A stretch of DNA of 64,000 nucleotides from positions 3,100,001-3,164,000 of the forward strand of contig CP110631.1 in NCBI GenBank assembly GCA_026210745.1, read 5' to 3'. This DNA comes from Exobasidium rhododendri. Its lineage: Eukaryota > Basidiomycota > Exobasidiomycetes > Exobasidiales > Exobasidiaceae. The notes beneath the pieces were generated by a model. The model saw only the letters and a list, made by a program, of their open reading frames with translations. It was not told the DNA's origin and did not search any database. The translations under genes were made by a program, and so were the position numbers. Shown one piece after another: positions 34,180-44,752 of this stretch; position 1 is the first letter of the stretch, and every line of letters begins with the position of its first letter.

Positions 34180-37100
34180 ATGATGAGCGAAGAGACGGCT
34201 TCTTCAGCGTCCGGGTCATGGTCAAGGCCAGAAAGCGGATATGAAGTTGGTCAGAATGGTGTCGAGACGCCGGATTCTTCGACGTTTTCCAAGCCTATCA
34301 AAAAGCTCAAAGCAAAGCCGATCAAGGAGGTTCTGGGGAAAGTGTTGCCCCAATTGCAGAGAAGGGATCAATATCAATTCTTTGCATTGCCAGTGGACAC
34401 GATAGATGTGCCAGACTACTACACGATCATCACACATCCTATGGATTTTTCGACAATGGAGAGAAAGCTGAATGAAGGTGAATACAAGTCAGTCGACAGT
34501 TTCAAGGTAAGTGAGAAGGAGCCACAGCACGTATAGGAAGCACTGCTCATTTACTGCTTTTTACTACACCCGTTTCAGAGCGACTTTCTGCTCATTACCG
34601 AGAACGCTCAGTATTTCAACGCAGTTGATGGGACCAGTGGATTTATCCATACAGAGGCAAAGAAGCTGCAAGAGTGGGGACTGCGGGTCATCAACAGGGA
34701 GGGTGCTGCAGTCATGCCAGAAATTGCGAATGAACCCGAAGGACGTACCCTGTCGCCGAAAAAGGCTTCAGGCAAGTCCGGCAAGTTTGCCATTAGACTT
34801 AAGAAACTCACTTCTCCGCATAGCTCTGCTACCGGTACACCAAGGACAGCCACACCTTCAAGACTGAATCAAGAGATCAAAATGGAAGAGGAAGACGACG
34901 GAGACGGCCAGGATGATGACGGTGCCGATGATTCAGACGATTCTTCTCAGATGGCCAGCAGCAGCAGGGGGGCAAGTGTTTCATTTGATGGCTCCGGTAC
35001 ACCAGGGGACAGAGCGAGTCCAGAGACTGTACGAAAGTATACCAAGAGAGCCGTAGGACCTCGAGCACCTTACACGCACAAGAAGAACCGGCCTCGATTC
35101 AGCACAGTCGCCGGTCTTCTATCTACGTCGATTCATGCTAACAATGACGATGAAAGCGAAGGGAGGCCATCAATGGCTCCTGTCAGTAGTACTTCTGGTG
35201 CAATCGCTGCAGCCATCCCTCTCGTTTTTGGACCCGATGGTTCTATTGAACTGGCAAAATTGACAGAAGACGAGAGAAGAGCGGTACTCCGATCTGCAAA
35301 CTTGGACGACTGGCCTGACGTACTTTTGCCTTTCCTCGAATCCATTCAACCTTTGCCTACAGATGCCCAGCTCAGTCAACAGATCTTGGCTCGCCCGATC
35401 AAAGACATGGTGGATGGCTTCAGCTCTGCCGTCCTTTCGCAACCGAGTTCGATAACTTCTTCCTTCAGCTATGATGTCGATAGTCTTCCTTTGGATCAAC
35501 AAAAGACCCCCTTTGCTATTTCTAGTGGTCACGGCTTTGCATCCAGTACGGAAGTAGACTGCATACCCTTGGCTTGGCCTCGTCACACTACTTCCTTTGC
35601 AAATGGAAGTCTTGGAGGCCCAAGCAATGACAACAATCCGACGACGCCAATAAGAATATTGAAAGGCCGAGATCGAGAAAAGGAGAGAGAGGCGGCCGGG
35701 GTTGGCAATCTGGATGACTGGTCTTTTCCTAGAGCTCACATGGTCAAGTTATTCGAACCTCTAGACCTAGGTCTCTATCCGGGCCTTCTACCCTCCGCCT
35801 GGATTAATCACATCCGTTCGTCCAAGGGAGGGCCTTCCAAGTCGAGATTGCCGCCTTTCCACCTCAGCACCGGTCCGACCTTTGAGAATGCGCTTCAGGA
35901 CGAGTTGACTTCTCTACCTTCTCGAGTACTGCTCAATGGTAAGCCTGGTGTGACAAGTGGCACTGCGTCTCAAGCAATGGAACCGCCTCGAGATGTGTGT
36001 GCTGCATTCAGTGAGGGAGAAGCTCGAAATTGGAGACAGAGCGAAGAGGAACAATTGAAAGCAGGTGTTCGCGCTTCTGACATAGTCCGAGAGGCAGTCT
36101 ATGGGGGAGCGTTGGGCGAAGCATATACGGCTAGCGTCCTTGACTTTGTTCGAGGAGCTGTCGAGGGAGTGCAATGTCAGCAAGACCAGCTGACGAACGA
36201 GTTTGGAGAGGAGGAACAGGCGCAAGAGCACTGGAAGAACAGCTCAAAGCTACTGCCCGTCAAGATGGAGGTAAACAGGGTGGTTCCCTCCTACTTTGAC
36301 GATGCCGGGGAGATGCTGAACTCGGATGGGTACATTGGGATGGGCTTGATACCTTTGGAGGTGCGCAAAGAAGCTGGTTTGTCTACACAGAATCAAGTGA
36401 TTCGTAGATCAGCGTCGACCACGCTTGACTTACCAAAGGACGGAAAGAGGAAAAGTCGAGACGTGTCTGTGACTGCTACTGTCAAACGTTCGAGGATGGC
36501 TTCTACTCCAACGAACGATGGTGGAGACATCAAGATGGAAGATGTTCACGATGGCTTCAGCCTTCGGTCAGAAGCAGACAACCGTCTCGAGAACGTCCTT
36601 TCAGCCTACCATTCCGGTATGGTCCTAGATAAGCCTCTTTTGGAGTACGTTAGAGATGCAGTCATATCGCCGCTCACGGGGGGTATGCTAGATGTTCTGG
36701 TGCAAGTCGGTAGAGAGGTGGAAAATCTGGAAAGGCAAGACGACCAGGAAGGTCCAGCAGGAGAGTATGATTTTGATTCTGTCATCGATCACGTTGGCTC
36801 TCTCATGGACGGCACGGTAGGGGACGTTGATGCAGTGTTCTCTACCTCGCTGAAAGCTCAGGTCAAGGCAAAGCGACTGGACAGGTTGGTGGGAAAGATC
36901 CTTCAGAGCGATTACCACCGCTTAAAGTCCCTACTTTTGGAGTTGGCAAGAGTCAAGGAGGAAGTCATTGATCTTGACACGCTCGTACACAGCAAGGAGG
37001 AGATGCTCGAAGGAGGTCAGCAAACGCAAACAGATGATCCACTCCTACCGCTTCGATGGACTAGCATGGAACTAGATGATGAAAAGATAGACACAGCACT

Positions 37101-37341
37101 AAAACAGTACGCTCGCATCCTGAAAGCGCTTTCTGAGAGACGAGAACTCGATAAAAGGAGCGCAGGAGGGGTACCGATGAATGATGATGCTACGACAATG
37201 AATAAGCTTCGACTAGCGTACATTGCATTGGCTAAGCTAGCACCGACGAAGGAGCTCGCTCGAGGTCAGTGGGCAGCTTGGGCGGAGTATTTTCAGCAGC
37301 AAATGGCTCAGCAACAAAAGCAAATGCAAGCTCGCACTTGA
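34180..37341 (+). CDS. Bromodomain protein, BRD7/BRD9-like
   Basis: Two exons (34180-34506, 34579-37341) join in phase to 1029 residues. A bromodomain occupies roughly residues 30-140: KVLPQLQRRDQYQFF, the ZA loop VDTIDVPDYYTIITHPMDF, then TMERKLNEGEYKSV and, across the intron, LITENAQYFN with the acetyl-lysine-binding Asn. The single intron interrupts the domain between helices A and B. Downstream is a long, acidic and Ser-rich region with blocks such as LYPGLLPSAW and VLDFVRGAVEGVQCQQ, which suggests a BRD7/BRD9-type chromatin-remodeller subunit. That subfamily call is weaker than the domain call. Two ATG codons in a row (34180, 34183) can both start it. Confidence 0.8.
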
Positions 37342-37564
37342 TACTTGCAAGAACGACAAACAAGATGTACTTTTTTACCATACCCTTTCTCCACTGCTCT
37401 TCCTCACACTTCTGTATCAGTAGATTCTTGTCGACTGCTTCCAAAATTGTTAAAACGATGCATTGCCTCGTCAATCATCAAAGAGCATGTACAGGTGGAA
37501 AAGGAGAAAAGATGGGCGCCCGAACAGTGTATACAGAAAGATGCATGTCACCTTCGAACGGCTC

Positions 37565-38612
37565 TCAAAGACGTGACTGGGCACTTTGTCGAGTGACTGT
37601 AGCATTGATGAGCCCGCTTGGATGGGCACTGGGATAGAAGATTTCAGCCTTGTCCTCCTTCGTGTTCTCAAGACCGGCATATTTGAGGTCGACGGGAATG
37701 TAGTGTCGATTCGGCATACTCATGCGAACATCAGCGACGGCACTAGCAACGGGATCGTCGAGGATCGCCAACGCGGTCCTGTACATTGTGTTTTGGACAG
37801 AGGGCGATGAGTGGTTGCAGAATGTAGAAAGGATGTGCTCCGTGACAGCTCTGAACGTCTTGCAGAAGGGTGGCAGCTTGGAAGGCGTCTTGAGCAGATC
37901 AGAGAGCGGCTCGTTGGGTATGAGTGTGGTGTCTTTGTGAGCGAGAGAAAGGATTGTTAGTGATGAGACATTAGGCAGATGCAACCTGTTCTATGAACAA
38001 ACACAGAAACTCACATTCACACTCCACGCTGGTGCTGAAGCAGCGGTCGTTGACGGGCACCAAAGTAGTGTTCTCATCCTTCCAGAATCCATAAAAGGCA
38101 CTTCCCGAGCTCTTCAACACCACCAGATCCCGAATACCGCCTTTCACCTCTGAGCAAAAAGCCTTTCCACTGATGTCCTTGAACCCCGATGCTTTCACTG
38201 TTCGAATTTCGTCGCCGTCCTTTACGAAACTATGTTTGTGTGGACCACCCTTTTCCAAGACGATTCTCGACCATTTGAACCTCTTGATTTCCACCTCGAC
38301 ATTCTTGACATGATCATACCTTGTGAGGAAGTGATTGATGATAACGAGAGCAAATTTTTCAGGACAGAGTATCTCCTCTGGCGAGCATTTCTTGGCGAGG
38401 ATGTTGGTGGTATTCTTGACTGTGTCGGTAGGTACGACTAGGCTATTGTCACCCTTGGTGAATGAGGTGTCCAGTGCTGGTCCACTCAGCAGAGTCTGAA
38501 CAGCATACTCGATGATCTGCTGCTGCGAAGGATCTTTGGCGTCTCGAACGATTCGCATCAGACGAACGTCCGTCTTGCCGTACGAGTAGGAACTTAGCTG
38601 GTGGGAGGTCAT
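37565..38612 (-). CDS. uaZ: Urate oxidase (uricase), peroxisomal
   Basis: Two exons (38612-38015, 37932-37565) join in phase to 321 residues. The enzyme oxidises urate to 5-hydroxyisourate in purine breakdown, supplying nitrogen. Catalytic features seen are Lys13 in YGKTDVRLMRI, Thr62 in PTDTVKNT, and the urate-pocket region FYGFWKDENTTLVPVNDRCFS shown by its two halves (FYGFWKDENTTLVP and VNDRCFSTSVE), with the conserved RHYIPVDL His near the C-terminus. The last three residues, SRL, form a peroxisomal PTS1 signal. Three GATA-type sites lie within about 245 bp upstream, consistent with nitrogen regulation by an AreA/Nit2-like factor. The symbol follows Aspergillus usage. Confidence 0.93.
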
Positions 38613-39348
38613 ATTTGGTATTAATCCTCTGGTGTGTGTTGGGAGGGGGAATAGCGAGTGTACGGCAAGGGGGAGTGCACCTTAGTTTGCGATCCTAGAG
38701 GAGAATTGAGACGGGAAGGGGAGGGGTGGCGGTCAATGCTCGTACTCGACTCTGATCCCTCCTCCCCCCCGCCGTCCTTTTATCTCTCTCTCTCTGTGCC
38801 CTCCTTCTCGCCTCCGTTTATCATGTCAATGAAATTTTAGCTTCTTCCCTTATCAACGCGTCCGACAATCCGCAACGATGGCCGAGTTCCCTTACTGGCT
38901 AGAATCGACTTAATCCAGGCTAGTGGTAGGCTGAACCGGCGAGGGAAATCCAGTCTTTGGGAAGATGCCACACATGCGAGATGCACGATCAGGTGTAGAG
39001 CTAAAACCTTTTCCTCCCATATCTATCTCTAGCAAAGTAAAGAGGAAGAGAAAAGAGAATTTCAGAGGGCTCAGAAGCGGCCAATTGTTGAATATCTGGA
39101 GCACACTCCACGGCTCGTTCTAGGCGGAGAAAGTACTCTCACTCTTTGCCTTGTCTTGAAGAAAACCAAAGTGGGGGGAGAAGGAGACCCGGGGGAACTC
39201 AGTAAAGCGTGACGAATCCCTACTGCGAAGAGAGGACACTCCCGAGATATACTCAACCTTCACCAACTCATAGATATCGATTAGGCGGGCTTAGTCCTCA
39301 GACCACTTCGCTCGGACTCGTATAGATGCCCGTGACATTCTCATTGCC
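38613..39348. promoter_or_regulatory. Uricase promoter region and SEC22 3' flank
   Basis: A 736-bp spacer on the upstream side of uricase. It carries pyrimidine-rich runs (about 38755-38820) and a cluster of three WGATAR motifs on the uricase coding strand (38780-38855). Small open frames here look like chance. Confidence 0.6.
38780..38855 (-). promoter_or_regulatory. Cluster of three GATA-factor sites upstream of uricase
   Basis: On the minus strand, AGATAA lies at 38785-38780, TGATAA at 38823-38818 and TGATAAG at 38855-38849, all in the same orientation within 76 bp and 168-243 bp upstream of the uricase ATG. WGATAR is the binding core of fungal nitrogen regulators (AreA, Nit2, Gln3). The role is inferred from the gene downstream. 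Confidence 0.6.
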
Positions 39349-40414
39349 TCAAAAGAATTTTATCCAGATAATGAAGAGAAAAAGAAAGCCAATGGCGCCC
39401 ACGCTAAGGGAGAAAGAGGAGGCAAAGCCAGCGGCGTCAGGACAAGTGTCTTAAGACTCCTCCTTTCGCTGATCTCCTACTCACGGTGCCCATTTCCGTA
39501 TCATGGCATCAATGTTTATCTGTCGAGCAGCTTTGCGATACTTGAGACTCTCATCTCTGAGAGACGACGACATAGTCGACATTTCTGTTGCGTGCAACGA
39601 CTCAGAATACTTGCATCTCATCAGGCAAGCTCAACAAACTCCACTCACGATCCAGAGAGTCTCCTCTCCAAAGGAGGTCCTCCATATTCTTGGTCATGAT
39701 CCTTGTTCTAGAAGAAAGATAATCCGAGAGACAAGAGATGCAACATGAGCTTGCTGCGTAGCCTTCGCAGGTGTGGCTTTCCGACACTTACACGTCCTGC
39801 AGATCCTCATTCAGCCTGCCTAGATTATCCTTTGTGCCGCCTGCTCCTTCTCCAGCTGCGACATTCGCCGCCTCCTGTGCCTCTATCGCCGTCGTAGCGG
39901 TACGTGAGTCTGCATATAGTCGTTTTGTTCTCTGCATAAAGGTGTCTGTTTGGGAGGAGTGAAGAAATAAGATGACATCATCAGCATCAAGGCTCCACGT
40001 ACCTCATTCACGTCCATTATCTTCTTGCTCACCGAATCCGACAAAAGCATAGGGTCGCAGATTTCTTTGGCTGATTTGACCTCCATAATTCGTGACAAAT
40101 TCTCTTGCCAGTTCATCCAGGTATGCAAATGCTAATTTTCTTGGGTAGCTCCTCTGGGCAATTGTGAGGAACACGACACTAGTGGTGTTGAGATTACCGG
40201 CTGCGTTGGGTGATGGGCTGATGAGATAGTGAAGCGAGTATGATGTGCCGCTGTCAATAGTACATGTGGGTGCTGAAGTTGGTGTGATACGTCGCAAGAG
40301 TAGCTTGGCTTGTTGCTTATATTCTGAAAGAGCTGTTTCTGTTGAGCTGTCATCTACTGACTGAGCTAGTGGCAGGCCGTCCGAGAGCCTTGATATCTGT
40401 GTACTGAGCACCAT
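39349..40414 (-). CDS. SEC22: R-SNARE SEC22
   Basis: Five exons (40414-40033, 39945-39792, 39707-39649, 39584-39485, 39403-39349) join in phase to 249 residues. Sec22 is the vesicle SNARE of ER-Golgi transport. The N-terminal longin domain shows STQISRLSDGLPLAQSVDD, YSLHYLISPS, RSYPRKLAFAYLDELAREF and RPYAFVGFGDTFM. The SNARE motif follows (LNEDLQDVTRIMTKNMEDLL, WRGDSLDQMSTMSSSLRDES) with the zero-layer Arg in WRG. The C-terminal tail anchor PVGAIGFLFLFIIWIKFF is a single membrane helix encoded by the last 55-nt exon. The exon of 59 nt holds the SNARE centre. Divergent to CFIm25. Confidence 0.93.
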
Positions 40415-40522
40415 GGCAGGGCAAGGATGAATTTATACTGTGCTGTATGCGCCAACAAGTGTTCTCAGTCGGGTGGCTAAAATCTGGCGTGGTGGTTAGC
40501 GGTGGAGCTCCCTTCCCAGATC

Positions 40523-40528
40523 CACGTG
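40523..40528. promoter_or_regulatory. CACGTG E-box
   Basis: A palindromic bHLH-type core in the 273-bp divergent spacer SEC22/CFIm25, 109 bp from the SEC22 start. Its function is inferred. Confidence 0.5.
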
Positions 40529-40687
40529 CAGGTTCAAGAAGAAGTTCCAAAACAAGACTCGTCCATCTTTAATTTCGACTTCACCTGTAGGAGGAGCAGC
40601 AACCCTTTGCCATCAGAAGGTATCCTCACCCAAGCTTGCGAGTAGCACGCGCCGCAGCGCCCTTCCCTTAATTCTCGACCATACACG

Positions 40688-41569
40688 ATGACTACTCAGC
40701 AGACCTTGACTCTCTTTCCCCTCTCATCATACACATTCACTACAAAGACTGCCCAACCAGAAGAAGATCCCTCAGTAGCAGCACGTCTGCAGCGTCTACA
40801 GAACCAGTATGAGGACCTGGGCATTCGACATACAGCTGAAGGCGTCTTGGTGGTCCATGATCATGGTCATCCACATGTTCTGATGATACAGATCGCAAAC
40901 GCATTCTTCAAGTTACCCGGTAATTATCTCAGACCAGCAGAAGAAGAAACGAGCGGTCTGGCGAGAAGACTGGATGAACAGTTATCACCAATCGAAGAAG
41001 ATCCAAATAGTTACGGACCAGGGGGGATGAGTGCAGGAAGCGGCGGTGACTGGGAAATCGGCGATTGTTTGGCTCAATGGTGGAGGCCAAGCTTCGAGAC
41101 TTTTATGGTGAGTAGAAATGGCACACATCCCCCAGGCAGGAGCTTTTCCCGTTTTGCAGTAAATTAACAATCTACATGACGTCGACTTTAGTATCCCTAC
41201 GTCCCACCACACATCACGAAGCCCAAAGAATGCAAGAAGCTCTTCTTGGTTCAGATGCCTCCTACAAGTGCGTTTTCCAAATAAAATAGAGAGAAGACGA
41301 AACCCTCTCCTCTCCGGTTTTGACTGATCTTCTTTTTGCCAACATTTCACAGAAATTCTTGCTGTTCCCAAGAATATGAAGTTGCTGGCTGTGCCGCTGT
41401 TTGAGCTATACGACAACTCTCAGAGGTGAGTCTGTAGACAAAGGAGATAGTGGGACAAAGGTCGACTCAAAATCACAAATGCATCTCCCCATCCCATGTT
41501 AGGTATGGTCCCCAACTAGCCGCTATTCCTCATCTTCTGTCTCGTTACAACTTCATCTATTCGGATTGA
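40688..41569 (+). CDS. Cleavage factor Im 25 kDa subunit (CFIm25/NUDT21)
   Basis: Four exons (40688-41107, 41192-41267, 41353-41425, 41503-41569) join in phase to 211 residues. CFIm25 binds UGUA elements in pre-mRNA and helps choose poly(A) sites; its Nudix fold is catalytically inactive. Family features seen are the start LTLFPLSSYTF, then RLQRLQNQYEDLGIRHTAEG, VLVVHDHGHPHVLMIQI, FFKLPGNYLRPAEEE, GLARRLDEQL, WEIGDCLAQWWRPSFET, YPYVPPHITKPKECKKL, FLVQMP, FAVPKNMKL-like (LAVPKNMKLLAVPLFELYDN) and the terminal RYGPQLAAIPHLLSRYNFIY. Loss of this factor is known in budding yeasts, so its presence fits a basidiomycete. Confidence 0.93.
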
Positions 41570-41846
41570 AGCCCTTCTCCATGTTGCTACCTACTAACGA
41601 CTCCCTGTACACTATAACTTCAAGCAAATCAAAGGAAAAGAAAAGTAGAAAAAAACGCCACAGCATGTTGTGAAATGCCAGTCTGATAGAACATAGAGGA
41701 CAGGAATCTTTCGAAACAACATCAGACTAGTCGTAAGAAGTGGCATTGAAACGGACGAACAAAAGCTGGTAGTATTACAAGTATGTGGGGAGGAGAGGAG
41801 GGATGGGGTGAGGGCGAGCAATGCAAGTGCAAGCTCTATAGGACGT

Positions 41847-44372
41847 CTACTTCTTTTGCGAGAGCAGCTTTTTGTACTCGGTCTCCATGTCTTTTTGCAC
41901 ATTTGGCATGACGGGCGCATACGTTTTCAATTCCATTGCGTACTCTCCCTTTCCCTGTGTCAGACCTCGCAGCTGACTGGAGTAGCCAAACATGTCATTC
42001 AAGCTCACTTCAGCCGTCAGCGTGAATTCATCTTCGCGGACCTCGGTGTCTTCGATTGTTCCCTTTCGTTGATTCAAAGCGCCGATGACTGCACCTTGAA
42101 ATTCCACCGGTGCCACCACTTCCACAGTCATCTTCGGTTCCAAGATGACTGCACCAGCCTTTTGATACGCTTCCCGGAATGCACCTTGAGTCGCGAGTCT
42201 GAAAGCCAGCTCTGAACTATCGACACTGTGTGCCGCTCCGTCCTCCAGCACGAATCGCACACCCGTCACATGATGACCAGATAGGTTTCCCTTCTCTAGT
42301 GCGTCATGGAAGCCCTTTTCACATGCAGGAAAGTATCCGTTCGGGATAGAGCCACCCATCACACGATTCTCAAAGGCAGTATCTTTTCCGCTCTCTTCGT
42401 CCATTGTCATCGGCTCAATGTATCCCATGACTCGTCCGAATTGTCCAGCGCCACCAGTCTGCTTCTTGTGCGTATAAGAGAAGGGACTCTTTTGTGTGAT
42501 TGTCTCTCGGAACGCTACCCGTGGCTTTCCTGTCTCACAAGCGACGTTGTACTCTCTCCTCATTCTTTCGACGTAGATTTCCAGATGCAATTCTCCCATT
42601 CCGCTAATAATTGTTTCGGAACTCTCGCTATCGACATGAACTCGAAAGGTGGGATCTTCCTTTTGAAATCGATTGAGAGCTCGACTGAAGTTGGCAGATG
42701 CACTTCCTTCCTTAGACAGCGGATGGATGGCCAGTGAGATGACCGGTTCCGGCACAAACATGCTGCTCATACTCAACGCGGCCGTTCCATCGGTGAATGT
42801 GTCCCCGCTGGAGCAATCAACTCCGAACATGGCGCAGATCTCTCCTGGTCCGACACTTTCGACGTCTTCCATGTCATTGGAGTGCATTCGAACCAACCTT
42901 GGCACTTTGACCTTCTTGCCAGTCCTCGCGTTGAAGATCTGATTGCCTCTCTTCAAGGTGCCCGCATACACTCTCATGTATGTCAATTGACCGAATCGTC
43001 CTTCTTCCAACTTGAATGCTAAGCCTACCATCGGTGCATCGGCAGAAGGGGAGAGCATTACTGTCGGTGTAGGTGCATTCTTCTTTGCTTCTTCCATTGC
43101 TTCGAGACCATGCGCTTCGGCAGACTGAGCGGCGAGAGCTTGTGCCTCTTCTCTGGCTGCTCGACTGACATTGAGCGCTACTGCCGGAACTTCGGCAGGA
43201 TTTGGCAAGTAAGCACAGACACCATCGAGCATTGCTTGGACTCCTTTATTCTTCATCGCTGATCCCATGTACACTGGAGAGAATGAACAATTGATCGTCG
43301 CTCTCCTGAGTGAGCCGGCCAGCTCCTCCATGGTAGGCTCTCTCTCCTCCAGAAAGATTTCAGTCATCTCATCGTCTACTTCTGCTAGTTGCTCTATTAG
43401 TTCTTGCTTCTTCTCTTTGGCAAACTCAAGTAAGTCTGCAGGAATCTCATCCTCCTCCCTTACGACGATGCCCTTATTTCCCTCGTTGTAAACAGCTTTC
43501 CATCGGACCAAATCTACCACACCTTCAAAGGCATCTTCTGAACCAATGGGAATCTGCACGGCCGCCGCTCTCATCTTGAGCTTAGTTCGAACTTGATCAA
43601 TGACCCTCCATGGATTAGCGCCAGCACGATCCATCTTGTTGATGAACGATACCCTGGGAACGTTATAACGCCTCATCTGGCGATCGACTGTGATCGTCTG
43701 TGATTGCACACCTGAAGTGGCACAGAGAACAAGGCAAGCGCCGTCCAGTACTCGCAACGCTCTCTCTACCTCAATCGTAAAGTCAACGTGACCAGGTGTA
43801 TCAATGATATTGATGCGAAAATCCTCCTTCCCTCCGACTTCTTCGGTTGCCACATCTCCACTGACTGCCCTCTTTTCGGTAGGAGGCGTAGCTTTCCAAG
43901 TGCAGTGAGTAGCTGCACTTTGAATCGTAATACCCTTCTCTCTTTCCAGCTCCATGTGATCCATCTTAGCTCCCACTTCGTCTCTTCCACGAACTTCATG
44001 TATATCCTTGATTCGTCCCGTGTAGAAGAGCACCCTTTCTGTCACTGTCGTCTTCCCACTGTCAATGTGTGCAGCAATTCCAATATTCCTCTGCCTTTGT
44101 AGCCTTGCAATATCAGCATTACTGAGTGGATGCGATTCTAAGAGTGAATTCAAGAGATTTCCGGACGGAGGAGGTGGTGCTGCTGGGGATGAGGTCTGAG
44201 TTGCTGTGGCCGAGGCAAATCTTACCGACTGCATCCGACTAGCTATCGAAAAGGCTGTCGATCTACCACTGGCTGGCGCATTCGGCGTACTTCTCAGAGT
44301 CACAAGGGCTGCTTTTGAAGAATACGAACGGGGCAGCCCACGCCTCGCTAATGAAGCCAGTCTCATCGTCAT
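41847..44372 (-). CDS. MEF1: Mitochondrial elongation factor G (MEF1)
   Basis: A single exon encodes 841 residues. It is the mitochondrial translocase GTPase of protein synthesis. The N-terminal 80 residues are Arg-, Ser- and Ala-rich with few acids, as in a matrix presequence ([19 protein letters not shown]). GTPase motifs are intact: AHIDSGKTT (G1), DTPGHVDF (G3) and NKMD (G4), with the switch region [14 protein letters not shown]. Domain IV and the C-terminal EF-G segments ([20 protein letters not shown]) follow. The chosen start is the first ATG of the frame; codons further upstream are not ATG. An insertion of about 40 residues between domains I and II (near [20 protein letters not shown]) is Ala/Glu-rich. 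Confidence 0.92.
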   Translation of the reverse strand: MTMRLASLARRGLPRSYSSKAALVTLRSTPNAPASGRSTAFSIASRMQSVRFASATATQTSSPAAPPPPSGNLLNSLLESHPLSNADIARLQRQRNIGIAAHIDSGKTTVTERVLFYTGRIKDIHEVRGRDEVGAKMDHMELEREKGITIQSAATHCTWKATPPTEKRAVSGDVATEEVGGKEDFRINIIDTPGHVDFTIEVERALRVLDGACLVLCATSGVQSQTITVDRQMRRYNVPRVSFINKMDRAGANPWRVIDQVRTKLKMRAAAVQIPIGSEDAFEGVVDLVRWKAVYNEGNKGIVVREEDEIPADLLEFAKEKKQELIEQLAEVDDEMTEIFLEEREPTMEELAGSLRRATINCSFSPVYMGSAMKNKGVQAMLDGVCAYLPNPAEVPAVALNVSRAAREEAQALAAQSAEAHGLEAMEEAKKNAPTPTVMLSPSADAPMVGLAFKLEEGRFGQLTYMRVYAGTLKRGNQIFNARTGKKVKVPRLVRMHSNDMEDVESVGPGEICAMFGVDCSSGDTFTDGTAALSMSSMFVPEPVISLAIHPLSKEGSASANFSRALNRFQKEDPTFRVHVDSESSETIISGMGELHLEIYVERMRREYNVACETGKPRVAFRETITQKSPFSYTHKKQTGGAGQFGRVMGYIEPMTMDEESGKDTAFENRVMGGSIPNGYFPACEKGFHDALEKGNLSGHHVTGVRFVLEDGAAHSVDSSELAFRLATQGAFREAYQKAGAVILEPKMTVEVVAPVEFQGAVIGALNQRKGTIEDTEVREDEFTLTAEVSLNDMFGYSSQLRGLTQGKGEYAMELKTYAPVMPNVQKDMETEYKKLLSQKK

Positions 44373-44752
44373 GCCTTTGATGTAAAGGCGAGCAACCTCG
44401 AGAAGAAGATGTCGGGATGGGGAAATCAATGTCTGAGTAGAAATTGTGACTTAAGCAGCGTAAGAGAGAGAGAATCTTGGGAAGAAAGGGAAAAATCGCG
44501 GACACGTGCGCAAGGCAATCTAATCTTCTTGACCTTCATCCAAATTATTATTTTTGCGCTTTAGCTGTTGGACATATATCTTAGAGCTGAATTCAGCTTG
44601 CTAGTAAGATTCTAGTCATAACCATAGCGATCCATAAGCACGCACCGGACTAGATTGATCGAACGCCTCAGTCGATCGTTATTACGCGTCGAGGGAAGAA
44701 GGCGTGTACTAAATAAAGTGTTGCTCAGACCTCATCAGAAGACGCATACAGA
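44373..44752. promoter_or_regulatory. Divergent promoter MEF1/CDC9 with CACGTG box
   Basis: A 380-bp spacer with a CACGTG palindrome at 44503-44508, 131 bp from the MEF1 start. An ACGCGT (44684-44689), the core of the cell-cycle MCB element known from yeast replication genes including CDC9, lies about 65 bp before the CDC9 start; that role here is inference. Confidence 0.55.
44503..44508. promoter_or_regulatory. CACGTG E-box
   Basis: The fourth CACGTG palindrome in a divergent spacer of this window. Its function is inferred. Confidence 0.5.

Noticed and set aside
38910-39256. Small frames upstream of uricase
   Set aside because: No splice context, no conserved pattern, and the region fits a promoter with GATA sites.
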